The notes under the pieces were generated by a model. The model ran no database searches, was not told the origin of the DNA, and was given only the letters and a program-made list of their open reading frames with translations. Both the position numbers and the translations under genes were made by a program. Positions 1 to 10,162 of a stretch of 38,429 nucleotides of DNA are shown here, piece by piece (the first letter of the stretch is position 1; the number at the start of each line of letters is the position of its first letter). The DNA is taken from positions 1 to 38,429 of the forward strand of contig JBNGIS010020610.1 of the NCBI GenBank assembly GCA_049999725.1. Direction: 5' to 3'. The stretch is from Haplomitrium mnioides (taxonomy: Eukaryota; Marchantiophyta; Haplomitriopsida; Calobryales).

Positions 1-777
1 CAATGGTGGAATGACTTTTTTCTTGCCCAACAAGAGATTGCAGCCTACATCCTTGAAAAACAAAGACAATGACTCAAAGCAGAATTTACCTTTCCACCTT
101 CACAACCGTCAAACATTTGTAATGATTCTAAAATTATTCATCTAGGCTCTCAGCTTGATGCTCAATAGATAGAAGAAGATATTCTAGTACAACAAATACT
201 TCCTACACATCAAGCAATCTATGATGGAGCACCTAGGCCGCGAGAAGGGAATCTTTCGCACAACACTCGATACGGGTATAAATTTGGCAATCTACATGAG
301 ATGAAAGCTAAAATATTTATTTGTGTTGTTGTATTTTTGGATCCAAATGGCAGACTGTTTTGGGTTGCCAAAGTTCTCAAAGTTTTGTCATTTGATGAGG
401 AAGATCCGCCAAACCCAAAACGAATATGTGTTCAATGGTTTACTTATAAGGCTGAGGATGCATTTTTTGGACAATACTTCCGAGAAAAAATAGCACCAAT
501 AAAAGGGAAATGCAAATCCAAGTTACATATTGATCTACTTGATTTGACACAAATCACGATTTTGTCCTTTGATTTTCTTCTTACAGAAAAAAACCAATTG
601 AGGAAAACCACTCTAGCTCTCATTAAATCAAATCTATTTGAGTACCAAAGACAAAAAACTCTCAATCCTGAAATGCTTCAAAGAGATTCAATCACTGTCA
701 TTAACACTAAGACAGACTCAGTAAATCTTGATGAATCTTCTGAAGATGAATCCAAAGAAGTCAAGACAAATGACTAA
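1..777 (+). pseudogene. DUF7869-like protein, C-terminal part (copy A)
   Basis: One reading frame runs from the left edge to the TAA at 775-777, broken by in-frame TGA at 70-72 and TAG at 166-168, so the piece is a decayed C-terminus whose front lies outside the window. The first codons (QWWNDFF, then QQEIAAYILE) match the end of copy B near 9153-9220. A conserved-looking module begins near 358 with FWVAKVLKV and continues with VQWF and YFREKI, ending in a Ser/Asp/Glu-rich tail. That module resembles the small beta-barrel-like C-terminal region I remember from DUF7869 proteins; a reader or DNA-binding role is only inference. An ATG at 301 gives 158 codons but is an internal methionine. Function unknown. 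Confidence 0.6.
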
Positions 778-2479
778 AGTAATTTGAGAATTTTATTGTA
801 TATTGTGTATTTTCAATTATATTGTAATTAAAGATTATTATTTTATAAATTATGTGAGAATATTGTGAAGCAATTTGTTGAGTTTATCTACCACCTTGAA
901 CTTTTTACCATAAGTTATTCCAAGTTGAATGTTGTTCTTTGTAAATGAAACTTAAATCTTTAGTTAATGATTTCATTTTCTTTGTAAAATATTTTCTTAT
1001 CCAAGATGTAAATATGTTGTTTCCAACTTTAATGCTTGCTAGAAAAGCTTAAGGTTATTGCATTGCTAAAGCATCTGCCCAAATTGACTACTTTATTTTT
1101 TGCTTGTAACGACTTTAGTGTATAACTTAAAACCTTTGGTGTGCTTTAACTTAGATGTAGAGCTTTATACTTGTTTTACTTTTAGATTTTGAATCAAAAA
1201 ACAAAATCTTTAGTGTGCGTAGAGTTTGTTGCAAAAAAAAAGAACGTTTGCCTTGGTTGTAGAAGTCTGAACCCTATGCGCGAATAGACTTTGATTCGAA
1301 AGTCAAAATGTTATGCATTCAAAAACTCTTCTATGGAACCTAAAACCTAGGTTCTTGATAGTCTTTATTATGGAGTGTTCAGATGGTGAGTTCGGATTCC
1401 TATGCGTGCATAGACTTTGAGGTGGAGTGTTTAGATGTTGAGCTAGGATTCCTATACGCGCAAAGACTTTGGGGTGGAAGTCCAAGCCTTCCACAAGTTC
1501 TACTTCTCATATACAACCTTCAAGCTTCTACATACAAAGACTGCCGATTAGAACTTAGTTTCTATACAAGTCATAGACTCTTTTGTAGAACTTGAAACCT
1601 TTGTTTGGTAGAATCAAGTCAAAAACTTGGAGATGTTTCTTGTTTACAGTTTTAATTCAATCTCTTTAGCCACTGCCTTTTTGATTCTGAACTATGACTC
1701 CTTTTTGTATATGCTTCGTTGAATTACAAAACACTTTTAAATGTTGAAACCTTTTTTTTAAGCCCACTTTAACTTTTGTGTGCATGGATTTTCAACTATG
1801 AATGAAAGATTTTTTCTTGCTTGAACTTTAAAATAGAGCTCCTAAATCCATGCAATGTTTCATTTTGTTGGTTTTTGTGTCTATGATTGCAAACTCATTC
1901 CATTTACTTCTAGTCTGTTTGGGTTTTTTCTTTATGTTTAGTAATTCTTTTTCCAAAAAAAGCATTTCAAAGAGCACTATGTCTAAATGCACCTAGAGTT
2001 TCTGCAATCAAACATATTTCAAAATAGTTTCTTATGACGTGTATTTCAAATTTTGGGCTTTGAATCGTAATCAATGGTAAATGCAATTTTCTTGTGACNN
2101 NNNNNNNNNNNNNNNNNNNNNNNNNNNNNNNNNNNNNNNNNNNNNNNNNNNNNNNNNNNNNNNNNNNNNNNNNNNNNNNNNNNNNNNNNNNNNNNNNNTT
2201 ACTATAATTTATATACTTTTCATCAAATTTGAGTTTTCCAATATTTTCGTAAGAACTTAGAGTATTGTTTGATTTTGCCAAACAAAATTGACTCTTGCTC
2301 TATAATGCTTGTTGAAACGGCCAAAAATGAGCTTCAAAAACTCATGTACCTTTTGCTTTTAAAAAATAACCTCATTTTTTTTTCTATTTTTTAACTCAAA
2401 AACCACAATTTTTCCTAAAAAGATGTTTATTTTTTTTAGTAGCCTATTCTTGGTTCAAAGTATCAGTTGTTATAAGTGA
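778..2479 (+). repeat. Non-coding tail of DUF7869-like repeat (copy A)
   Basis: This stretch follows the stop of copy A and has no credible gene. It aligns by eye with 9891-10162 plus 13728-14985, the tail of copy B: both contain AAATTGACTACTT, CTTTAACTT.GATGTA, GTAGAAGTCT-type blocks, AGCATTTCAAAGAG-like blocks and end with AGTAGCCTATT.TGGTTCAAA. Near-palindromic CCTATGCGYGCATAG motifs occur around 1271-1287, 1399-1413 and 1451-1465. The shared tail shows the repeat unit extends about 1.7 kb past the coding part. The unit seems to end near 2479, where retrotransposon reverse transcriptase sequence starts. Confidence 0.6.
2099..2198. other. Assembly gap (100 N)
   Basis: Exactly 100 N, the usual placeholder for a gap of unknown size. 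In the homologous stretch of copy B (about 14692-14725) the bases left and right of the gap are separated by only about five to ten nucleotides, so little or nothing may be missing. Confidence 0.95.
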
Positions 2480-3365
2480 GTGTTGGTGTTTTTGGACGAT
2501 ATACTCATCTTTAGTAAAAGTGAAGTTGAGCATCGTGATCATCTTAAAGAAGTATTGCAAAGACTACACAATTGGAAGTTTTATTGCAAGAAGTCTAAGT
2601 GTGAGTTCAGGAAGCAAGAGGTAACTTATCTAGAACATAAAGTGTCTACGAATGGCATCAAGATGGAGGAAGAGAAAATTAAGGCTATTGCAGAGTGGCC
2701 AACGCCAAATGATGCAAAGGAGGTTCGAGCTTTTAATGGATTGGCAAGTTTTATCAAAGAATCATCCATTACTATGCTCATAATATTGAATTGCTTACGA
2801 ATCTATTATGCAATGAGGCAAAGCTTCGTTGAACAACCAAAGAGCAAGAGGCATTTCAACAACTCAAGGATGTGGTGTCTTCTTGTCCAATTCTACAATT
2901 GTATGATCCAAAAGCACGTTGTATAGTTGATTTTGATGGCTCTAATTTTGCTATTGGAGTAGTGTTACAACAAGAGTTTGAGGATGGAGTTCATCCGATT
3001 GCCTTCATGTCACGCCGGCTAAATGCAGCAGAGAGAAACTATTCTGCAAGGGATATAGAGAAATTAGCAATGTTTATGCTACCAAATTTTGGAGACACTA
3101 CCTTTTAGGAAAACATGCACTTATGCGTACCGATCACAAACCCTTTTTCTTGTTGCATTCAATTCACTTGGAAAATATGACAAGTTGTTATTATCGATGG
3201 GAAGATCAGCTACAGCTCTTTGATATCAAGTTGGAATACAAGCTGAGAAGGTTCCATACTATTCCTGATGCATTTTCACAAAGATCGGATCATCGTCTAA
3301 ATACATTGGAGGTTGCAAATGTTAGTATATTGCATCTTGATGAAGCAACTTGTAACGGGTTTTGA
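2480..3365 (+). pseudogene. Chromovirus reverse transcriptase (3' end) and RNase H
   Basis: The 5'-truncated front of a Ty3/gypsy pol. It opens directly on the reverse transcriptase catalytic box, FLDDILIFSK (2489-2518), so both catalytic aspartates are present but all upstream fingers and palm are missing. The RT thumb follows (KSKCEFRKQEVTYL, then EWPTPNDAKEVRAF). After a frameshift near 2872 comes RNase H: VDFDGSN near 2930, FMSRRLNAAERNY, then after another frameshift RTDHKPF near 3126 and PDAFSQR. The Tyr-to-Phe change of the YLDD box is tolerated in many gypsy elements. Frameshifts and stops make it non-functional. It continues into integrase and chromodomain, which assigns it to the chromovirus branch. 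Confidence 0.85.
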
Positions 3366-4270
3366 CAAAAGTTACATGGAGATGCCTTCTTTAATCTTGT
3401 TAAGGCACGTTTTGGCAGTCAAAGATAGTAAGCACATAACATTCCAATCTCTAAGCATCTTGAGGCAGACAAGATTATTGAGTTGCTTCAACACACTTGG
3501 TGGTGGTGGCCAAACCTAGCTCAAGATGTTCATGGCTTTGTTCATTCTTATGAGAGTTGTCAACGAAACAAGGCTTTAAATAAAAAAACCAGCTGGTCTT
3601 CTTCAACCATTATCGATTCCTACTACTCTGTGAGAACATGTAAGTTTAGATCTTGTCACTTCACTTCCAACCATGCCTTGTGGGTTTTTTTGCCTTTGTG
3701 GTGTTTGTGGATAAGTTATGCAAACAAATTCATCTAGCATTGATAGTGGATACAGTGGATGCTCTACAATTGGCAAAGATTTACTTTGATACATCTTTCA
3801 GTATCATGGCATGCGAAAGGTATTAATATCTGATAGAGTTCTATGATTCACTACAAAGTTGTGGTGAGAGTCGTTCAAACTTTCTGGTACCAAACTCTCT
3901 ATATCTATTGCTCATCATGCTCAAAAAAATAGGCAATTGGAGCGTGTTAATTGCAATGTGGAGGATATGCTTTATACGTCTATCAATGTTCATCATACCG
4001 ATTGGGATAGTTTCTTATTGGCTTTAGAGTTAGTCTACAAAAACTCCAAACAAGCAAGTACTAGATTTTCTCCTTTCTTTTTTAATTTGGGTCAACATCC
4101 TCTTGTTTCTGATGGTTTACTTTCTCCTTCTTCTTCCAATGTTCCAAGTATTTCTACTTTTTTGTCTTGTTTATCTTCTTCCTTGCAAGATGCTCACAAC
4201 CATCTTACCATTGCTCAAAATTGGCAAAAAAATATGCCAATAGCTATCGTCATGATTGCTACTATGTTTT
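3366..4270 (+). pseudogene. Chromovirus integrase remnant
   Basis: Integrase of the same truncated element. The zinc-binding HHCC region is near 3440-3575: the two histidines are readable (HIPISKH), followed by HTWWWWPNL, but only one Cys of the CxxC pair remains (SYESCQRNK; first Cys now Tyr). The catalytic core shows a first Asp in DLVTSLP near 3649, a second in ISDR near 3833 and the Glu in LERVN at 3940-3942, about 35 codons later, as expected for D,D35E. Several frameshifts and a TGA after SDR separate these blocks. The C-terminal half of the core (3937-4270) stays open and contains TDWDSFL and FSPFFFNLGQHP, typical of gypsy integrases. Confidence 0.8.
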
Positions 4271-4725
4271 AGGTGACCAAATTATGTTATCTACTCATGA
4301 TCTTCCATTGTCTTTAAATACTCAAGCCTGTAAGTTATCTTCTGCTTGGATTGGTCCTTTCTCAATTTCTCAAGTTATTTCTCCCGTTGGTTATAGACTT
4401 GACCTTCCTCTTTATATGAAGATTCATCATATTTTTCATGTCTCTAAACTTAAGCCTTTTGTTCCTAGTCCATCTTTTTTTCCAAATCGTGTTCAACTTC
4501 CTCCTCTAGCTATTGTTCTTGATGATCATAAAGAATTTGAGGTGGGCCGCATTTTGGAAAAAAGAGTTCTCAAGCGATGGCAACATCCACAAGTTCAATA
4601 CAAGGTTTTGTGGAAAAGCTATCGACTTCATGATGCTACTTAGGAACCTTCTTCAAATCTTGAGAATGCTCAAGAGGACATTCAAATATTTGAAAGTTGC
4701 AACAATGAAGAGCATGTCATCCATT
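4271..4725 (+). pseudogene. Integrase GPF module and chromodomain
   Basis: C-terminal end of the chromovirus integrase. The GPF/Y module is visible as WIGPFSISQV around 4347-4376, followed by IHHIFHVSKLKPF. The chromodomain starts near 4533 (EFEVGRILEKR) and continues with VQYKVLWKSYRLHDAT; the next residue, a conserved Trp in this family, is a TAG stop at 4642-4644 (one transition from TGG), after which EPSSNLEN resumes in frame. Chromodomains of such integrases are known to bind modified histones and steer integration. Here the stop and upstream damage make it a relic. The polypurine tract and LTR follow directly. Confidence 0.85.
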
Positions 4726-4741
4726 AGAAGGGCGGGGATTA
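4726..4741 (+). other. Polypurine tract of chromovirus
   Basis: AGAAGGGCGGGGATTA lies immediately before the TGTAATAG start of the LTR, the position and composition of the plus-strand primer of gypsy elements. Confidence 0.8.
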
Positions 4742-5086
4742 TGTAATAGTACAAGCATAAGGTTGTGTTATTTAAAAGAAAATAGATAGGAGTAAATGAA
4801 GTAGTAGAAAGTCACTTTTGGGGTTGAGATAAGATTACTTGCCTTTGAAGTCACTTTTAATAGAGAGTCACTTTTAGGGTTGAAATTAGAAGTGGCTTGT
4901 AAGTGAAGAAAGAGGAATAACACCATCTTCTCTTGTATAAATAGAAGGGTTTCTTAGCCTCACTCCTCATTCTGGAGTTCCTATTGAATCACTTGGGTTC
5001 TTTGATTGCTTGGCTTTTGCTTACACTCTTGGTTTTAGCTTGGGCCTTGAGTTGCTTTTGGTTGAAGAACTCTATTAGAGTTCACT
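4742..5086 (+). repeat. 3' LTR of chromovirus, truncated
   Basis: Starts TGTAATAGTACAAGC right after the polypurine tract and matches, in reverse orientation, the complete solo LTR at 16617-17078. Shared blocks include the AGTCACTTTTAGGGTTGAAAT repeats, the TATA region, the CTTGGGTTCTTTGATTGCTTGG block and GAAGAACTCTATTAGAGTTCAC. After TTCACTC near 5086 the homology stops about 50 bp before the expected LTR end, and inverted copy C of the DUF7869-like repeat begins. The right terminus was therefore lost at this junction. Confidence 0.85.
4935..4945 (+). promoter_or_regulatory. TATA box of chromovirus LTR
   Basis: GTATAAATAGA inside the LTR; the same motif occurs in reverse in the solo LTR near 16793-16803. 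It is a good candidate for the U3 promoter. Confidence 0.6.
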
Positions 5087-5876
5087 CTTTTGAGATTGTT
5101 TGATTTCAGAATATGCCTTGAGAGGAATCAATATTGAACTTAAAATTTCTTTGTCCACTTTAGGTAGGCACTTGAGTTGACAAATACCATCCACAGAAAA
5201 CCAAAATTCATCTATTGAAAACTGCTTGCTCTAGATCTTTGCCTTGGAATCATTTAACTGGAACTTGAATTATTGATTAAAGGTAATATCATGTATCCTT
5301 TGAACCAGAGAAGGACATTGTTGTAGAAACATTTTGAAACCTCAAGTTTCCAACAAAAGAACTACATGAGGTTTAGGATTATATGATAATTGAAGTGCCT
5401 CGTTAAGACTCGTATTCGTGAAAGCTTTGACACATTTCAAACATTTTGAGAATCTACTGAACATTCAATCAATTTGATCATGAGTTTGGCCAACCATGAG
5501 AAATTCCACCTTGATTTTTTGAAAAACATTTTTGGCAATAAAGAAACTAAGATATCCAAATAAGATAAAATTCTTATTCTCTCGTGTTGTGTTGTCCAAC
5601 TGAAGATACAAAGTTGGAGGTAGCGGCCCTTCAAAGTCACATAATATTTTGTTGAGCATAGTAACTGTCAAATTAGAACCGCTTCTCAAACTTATGTATG
5701 TTAAGAAGACCTTCGAAGAAAGAGCATGATTGAATATTAAGGAACCAACAACACGCTCACCTACCAAACAATCTTTATCAATGTTTTATGGTGGCAAAGG
5801 CCAGTGTGGAATAGCAATTTTCTTCTGATCCATTCCATCAATGACAATTCCCAAGTACTTTTGACTATTGGCATAA
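5087..5876 (-). pseudogene. DUF7869-like protein, core domain (copy C)
   Basis: The best preserved copy of the core. On the minus strand, starting near 5876: YLGIVIDGMDQKK (VIDGMDQ at 5825-5845), then LIFNHALS, LRSGSNLTVTMLN, PPTLYLQLDN (LQLDN at 5591-5605), TTRENKN, and VEFLMVGQTHDQID (to about 5468), followed by a stop, MFSRFSK and a further 370 bp homologous to copy B 8720-9060. The order of motifs is that of proteins I know as DUF7869, where the last motif usually reads VGHTH-D/E-x-ID. The longest open segment is 5465-5767. Acidic residues at the ends of predicted beta strands suggest an RNase-H-like fold (inference). Stops near 5467, 5335 and 5270 break the gene. Orientation is opposite to copies A and B. 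Confidence 0.65.
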
Positions 5877-5885
5877 TGGAATTTT

Positions 5886-6062
5886 GAGTGAGTAAACCCT
5901 ATGCACATATAGGATCAAGGAGTGAACCCTATGCACGCATAAGATCAAAGAGTGAAGCTGATACACACATAGGACTAAGGAGTTAACCCAATGTGCGTAT
6001 GAGATCAAGGAGTGAACTCAATACATGCATAGAATCCAAAACTCAACCTTATGCATGTAGTG
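5886..6062. repeat. ~30-bp tandem repeat with TATGCRYGCATA palindrome
   Basis: About five or six degenerate units of roughly 30 bp. Read on the plus strand each unit resembles ATCAAGGAGTGAACCCTATG plus CACGCATAAG, with clear examples at 5897-5913 and 5927-5942. The core CCCTATGCACGCATAG is nearly self-complementary. The array sits at the N-terminal side of copy C, where an intron would be expected by comparison with copy B. Confidence 0.7.
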
Positions 6063-6371
6063 GATTTTTCTTGCCAGCCCAATAATCAAAGTTTACTCCT
6101 TTTGGTGATTACTCCAACATGTCAAGAAAGTGACATTAAAAGCACAATCTTGAGAAGGTTGTGAAGCTTTGTTTGTCAGCATCAAGTGACGACGACAATG
6201 TTTAAGATCCCAACCTTTTTGTTCAAAGGACAAAAAAAAAAAAAATAGAATCAGATGATTGTTTTTCGAAGGTGATGCTCTATCCCCATAGGCACCACTC
6301 AAACAATGAGGAAATTCTAAGCAAGTTGGACCTCTAAGTGAGAATAGAAGATTCTCTAGACACAAAAATCA
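6063..6371. other. Spacer between copy C and copy B, unrecognised
   Basis: A 90-codon minus-strand frame occupies 6093-6365 (with an A13 run at 6233-6245) but shows no motif I recognise. It could be a remnant of the first exon of copy C or of the shared upstream region of the family; neither can be shown from the sequence. Confidence 0.3.
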
Positions 6372-7327
6372 TTTGGAGGAATCTTTAGACAATAGTTTAG
6401 ATAATGATTCAAGCAAATAGTCTCAGTCACTCAATATTTCTCTAGAGTTATCACCAAGAGCACCGATTGTTTTAGAAAAGACATTTTCTTCTACCGAATA
6501 TTTTGATGAAGATTATGTTTTGGAATGGTCGAGTTCTCCTACATCTCAAGGTGGTCCGTATAGATCAAAAACATATTTCAAGAGAACAAAAAATATTTGT
6601 GATGATGTACAAGATCTCAAAGATAATGCTTTATCTCCAATAGTTGGATTTGTCTACGGACCCAATCGACCAACAAAACATAAGAGTTTTTTGATTGGGT
6701 CAAAACCCAAACAAGTAAACATTTTACGTGACAATTCTTTACCAAAAGTCCATCACGATGAGAGCTTTGTGAAGAAAAAGATAGATATGTTATCAATTTT
6801 AAATTTAGGAGAATTTCATGTTGTCGAAATAGATACTACATTACAGTGGAGAATATCAAGAAATGACTACAATCTTGACAATCGACTTACTTTGATTAGT
6901 AGTAAAATTGTCTGTAAAAGGGTCTTCAAATTAATATTATCAGTAGGGAATGATAAAATCCAAAGAATTCAAAATCTCAAGAACGCATATTCTAGAGGCA
7001 TTTTTGGAAATAGAGAATTTTTTGCTAAAGTAGTATTCATGTGTGAATGGATTGAAAGTTTTTTCCAGTGACACTATAAGAAAATGCCCACTTATGAAGT
7101 TTATAACTTGCTAGATAATTTTACAAAATGGGAAGTTTATGACTACTATATAACTTATTTGAGAGAGAAAGATCTCAACTGCAATCTAAGTTTTTCTGGT
7201 TTTACAAAACATTGGAGAGCACACTTTCCAAATGTTAGAATTCCAAAATGCAATAGATTTGTTGTTTGTTAAACCTGAAAAGAAATAAAATCGTTGTGAG
7301 AGAAATCCGTCTTGGAGTCCGACAAAG
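6372..7327 (+). pseudogene. DUF7869-like protein, N-terminal exon (copy B)
   Basis: One frame runs from a Ser/Asp-rich start (LEESLDNSLDNDSS near 6373) to the end of the exon-like block, interrupted by TAG near 6418 and by one TGA at 7069-7071. Two open segments (6520-7071 and 7084-7272) therefore belong together. Near the end are WIESFF, KMPTYEVYNLL and the motif HFPNVRIPKCNRFVVC (about 7225-7272), which I associate with the region upstream of the DUF7869 core, where the last Cys is part of a CxxC. The block ends GACAAAG followed by GTAACA at 7328, a plausible splice donor. The N-terminal part looks low-complexity. Function unknown; this is the only copy in the window that keeps this half. 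Confidence 0.6.
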
Positions 7328-8227
7328 GTAACAATATTCTTCCTCTTTAAAATCTACAATTATTATGATGTTTTTTTTACTAGAGTCAAAGCTTAGTTCT
7401 GGAGATGTTAAGATTTCTCAAACTTAGTGCAATAAGATATTGATTTTGTTGATTTTTTTCTTAAACGAGGTTTGAGTAAAAAAACCATAACAACTCTAGT
7501 TGTCAAGAAAGACTCTATGCTTGCATAGGGTCTATTGCTTTTTGTTTGAATCCAAAGTAAGCCAAGAGTCCAATAAAAACTGGAAATTGTTCTAGTTGTT
7601 GGTTGTGATCTTAGGCGCGCACTAGGTTTTTCTATTGTTGCTTTCAATTCAAATCTCAACCCAAGATAAACGAGATCAAGAATTGCTTATGTTGTTTGTG
7701 ACCCTATGCGCCTATAGGTTTTGTTCTTTTTTCTTTCAATTCTAGTCGCGACTATAGTCAAAACAAACCAAGGTATTGATGTTCTTGCTTTTGATCATAT
7801 GCGTACAGGTTTCATAATTGTTTCTTTGATTTGTATGCACACAAAGAGTCGATGGTAGCATTGAAATTGAAGTTCTAGTTTGTGAACCCAAGGACGCAAG
7901 TCTTGTTTTTCTCTTATGGAATCTCTTACGCATATTGAGTCAAAGACAAAAGTGTGGTTCTTATTTCTTTAAGGTTGCCTAGTTATTGTGAATGTTATTC
8001 TGATTCTCCTACATTTAAAGAGTACAAACTAGACTTTTAATAATTGTTTTTTAATTTTCACCTCTTGTGTTCCAAATATTTGTTAATGTTGCCTTGAATA
8101 TTCTTTGCTCATGAAGTCATCTTTTGAAATTTGAGACATCAAGATATATTTCACCAAAATATTTATATTTTTTTTGGTGATTTTGGATGATGCAGTCAAA
8201 TATAATCGTCAATTGTTTCTTCATTGA
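7328..8227 (+). other. Intron-like spacer of copy B with palindromes
   Basis: A T-rich stretch between the N-terminal exon and the core of copy B, beginning with GTAACA and lacking coding motifs. It contains several versions of the palindrome seen elsewhere in the family: CTCTATGCTTGCATAGGG near 7512-7530, TAGGCGCGCACTAGG near 7611-7626, ACCCTATGCGCCTATAGGT at 7701-7719 and ATATGCGTACAGG near 7798. The acceptor could not be fixed because the reading frame decays near 8150-8230. Calling this an intron is inference from position and composition. Confidence 0.45.
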
Positions 8228-9890
8228 GACCAGAAAATGAAAGAAAGAACAAAACTTGCAAACCATCAAACAAAATGTTATGCCGATGGTCAAATGTACT
8301 TGGGCATTGTGGTTGATGGAATAGATAAAAAAAAAAGAAATTACACACTGGTCTTCGTTACCAAAAATATCGATAAAGATTGTTCGGGGTGCATATTGTT
8401 GGTGCATTAATATTCAATCATGCTCTTTCTTTGAGAGTCTTCTTAACCTACGTAAACTTGAGAAGTGACTCCGATTTGACAATTGCAATGCTAAATTGAA
8501 TACTATGTAAATTTGAAGGGTAGTTGCCTTCCACCTTATATCTTTAATTGGACAATACAACCTGAGAGAATAAGAATTCCATCTTATTTGGATAACTTAG
8601 TCTCACTATCGCCAAGATTGTTCTCCGAAAAATCAAGGTGGGATTTCTCATGGTCGGCCATACTCATGATCAAATCAATCAAATGTTAAGCAGATTTTCA
8701 AAACGTTTGAAACACATTAAGGTTTTTACGATAACGAGTCGTAGCGAGATGCTATAATTGTCTTATAATCTTAAACTTCAAGTAACTCTTCTAATAGAGA
8801 CTTGGGATTTCAAATTATTTTTACAACAATATCCCTGTTTGTCTCAAAGAATACAAGATATTACCGGCAATCAACAATTCAAGTTCAAGTTGACTGATTC
8901 AAAATCAAAGATTTGGAGCAAACAGTTTTCAACAGATGAATTTTTGTTGCTTTTGGATGGTTTTTGTCAATTCAAGTGTCTACTAAAGTAGATAGAGAAA
9001 TTTTAAGGTTAATATTGATTCCTCTGAAGGCATATTATGAAATCAAGCAATCTCAAAAGAAAGAGAGAGAAGTTGACGCAAAGAAAATGGTCTTTGCAAT
9101 CAAGGAGAACATAAGTGAGAACTACTACAAGTTCTTTATAGATTCCGACATTCAATGGTGGAATGACTTTTTCCTTTCCTAACAAAAGATTGCGGCTTAT
9201 ATCCTTGAAAGAAAAAGACAAGGGCACAAAGCAAAATCAAACTTTTGACCTTTACAATATGCAAATACTTGTAATGATTCTCAAATGTTTGTTTGAACCC
9301 TTAGTTTGATGTTCACCAACCAAAGAAAGATGTTCCAGTAGAATATATGCTTTCTACACGTAAAAAAATCTATAATGAAGCATTTAGGCTATGAGAAGGG
9401 ACTGTTTCACATCACACCAGATACATATACAAATTTGGCAATCTAAATGAGGTGAAAGCCAAAATGTTTATTTGTGTTGTTGCATCATTCAATCCAAAAT
9501 GCAAACTCTGATGGAAGAACCTCCCAACAAAAAATAAGTATGTGTTCAATGGTTTGTTTGTGAGGCTGAGAATGCATGTTTTGGACATTACTTTTGAGAA
9601 AAAATAGCACCAACAAAAGGAAAGTACAAATCTAAGTTATATATTGATTTACTTGATGTAACACAAGTCATGATTTTGTCTTTTGGATTTCTTCTTATAC
9701 CAAAAAGCCATTTGAAGAAAACCACTCTAGCTACCATTAAATCAAATCTATTTGAGTATAAAAGATAGAAAGCAATCAATCCGAATGTGTTTGAAAGAGA
9801 TTCAATCAATGTTATCAACATGAAGCAAATCGTGTTAATCTTGATGAATCTTTTGAAACTAGATCCAAAGAGATCGATACGAGTGACTAA
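8228..9890 (+). pseudogene. DUF7869-like protein, core and C-terminus (copy B)
   Basis: Decayed second half of copy B. From about 8236: ERTKLANHQTK, then YLGIVVDGID near 8300-8326, then frameshifts. The LDN motif is readable at 8548-8556 (with a stop two codons before it) and ENKN just after. The segment corresponding to VGHTHDQID is near 8651-8685 but altered. Open stretches 8758-8991 and 8964-9182 continue with WDFKLFLQQYP, FKLTDSKSKIWSKQF and IKENISENYYKF. From 9153 to 9890 the sequence parallels copy A, including the block equivalent to HIDLLDLTQ near 9640-9660, but with more indels. Multiple stops and frameshifts rule out a product. Confidence 0.6.
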
Positions 9891-10162
9891 AGTCATTTAA
9901 GAACCCCATTTTTATTTGTGTAAGTTCAATTTATGTTGTAATTTAATTTTATTATTTTATAAAGTACCTTAGAATTTTATTCACAAAATTCTGATAATTT
10001 ATATGCTACCTTGAACTTTTTAGTGTAAAACATTCCAAGTTTATTTTTATCATCTCCAAATGAAACTTAAACATTGAATCATAATCTTCATTTGGTTTGT
10101 GAAATGTTTTTTGATCCAAAATATAGTTATATTCTTTACTTCTATATTTTTTGCTAAAAGAG
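9891..10162 (+). repeat. Non-coding tail of copy B, first segment
   Basis: Matches the start of the copy A tail (778-1050): ACCTTGAACTTTTTA, CATTCCAAGTT and AAATGAAACTTAAA blocks in the same order. It is cut at 10162 by the solo LTR insertion and resumes at 13728. Confidence 0.65.
10158..10162. repeat. Target-site duplication AAGAG (left)
   Basis: AAGAG immediately before the TGTCAATCGGG start of the solo LTR; the identical pentamer follows the LTR at 13728-13732. Confidence 0.85.

Noticed and set aside
1303-1595. Short open frames in the tail of copy A
   Set aside because: They fall in the non-coding tail shared with copy B, where the frames are not conserved.
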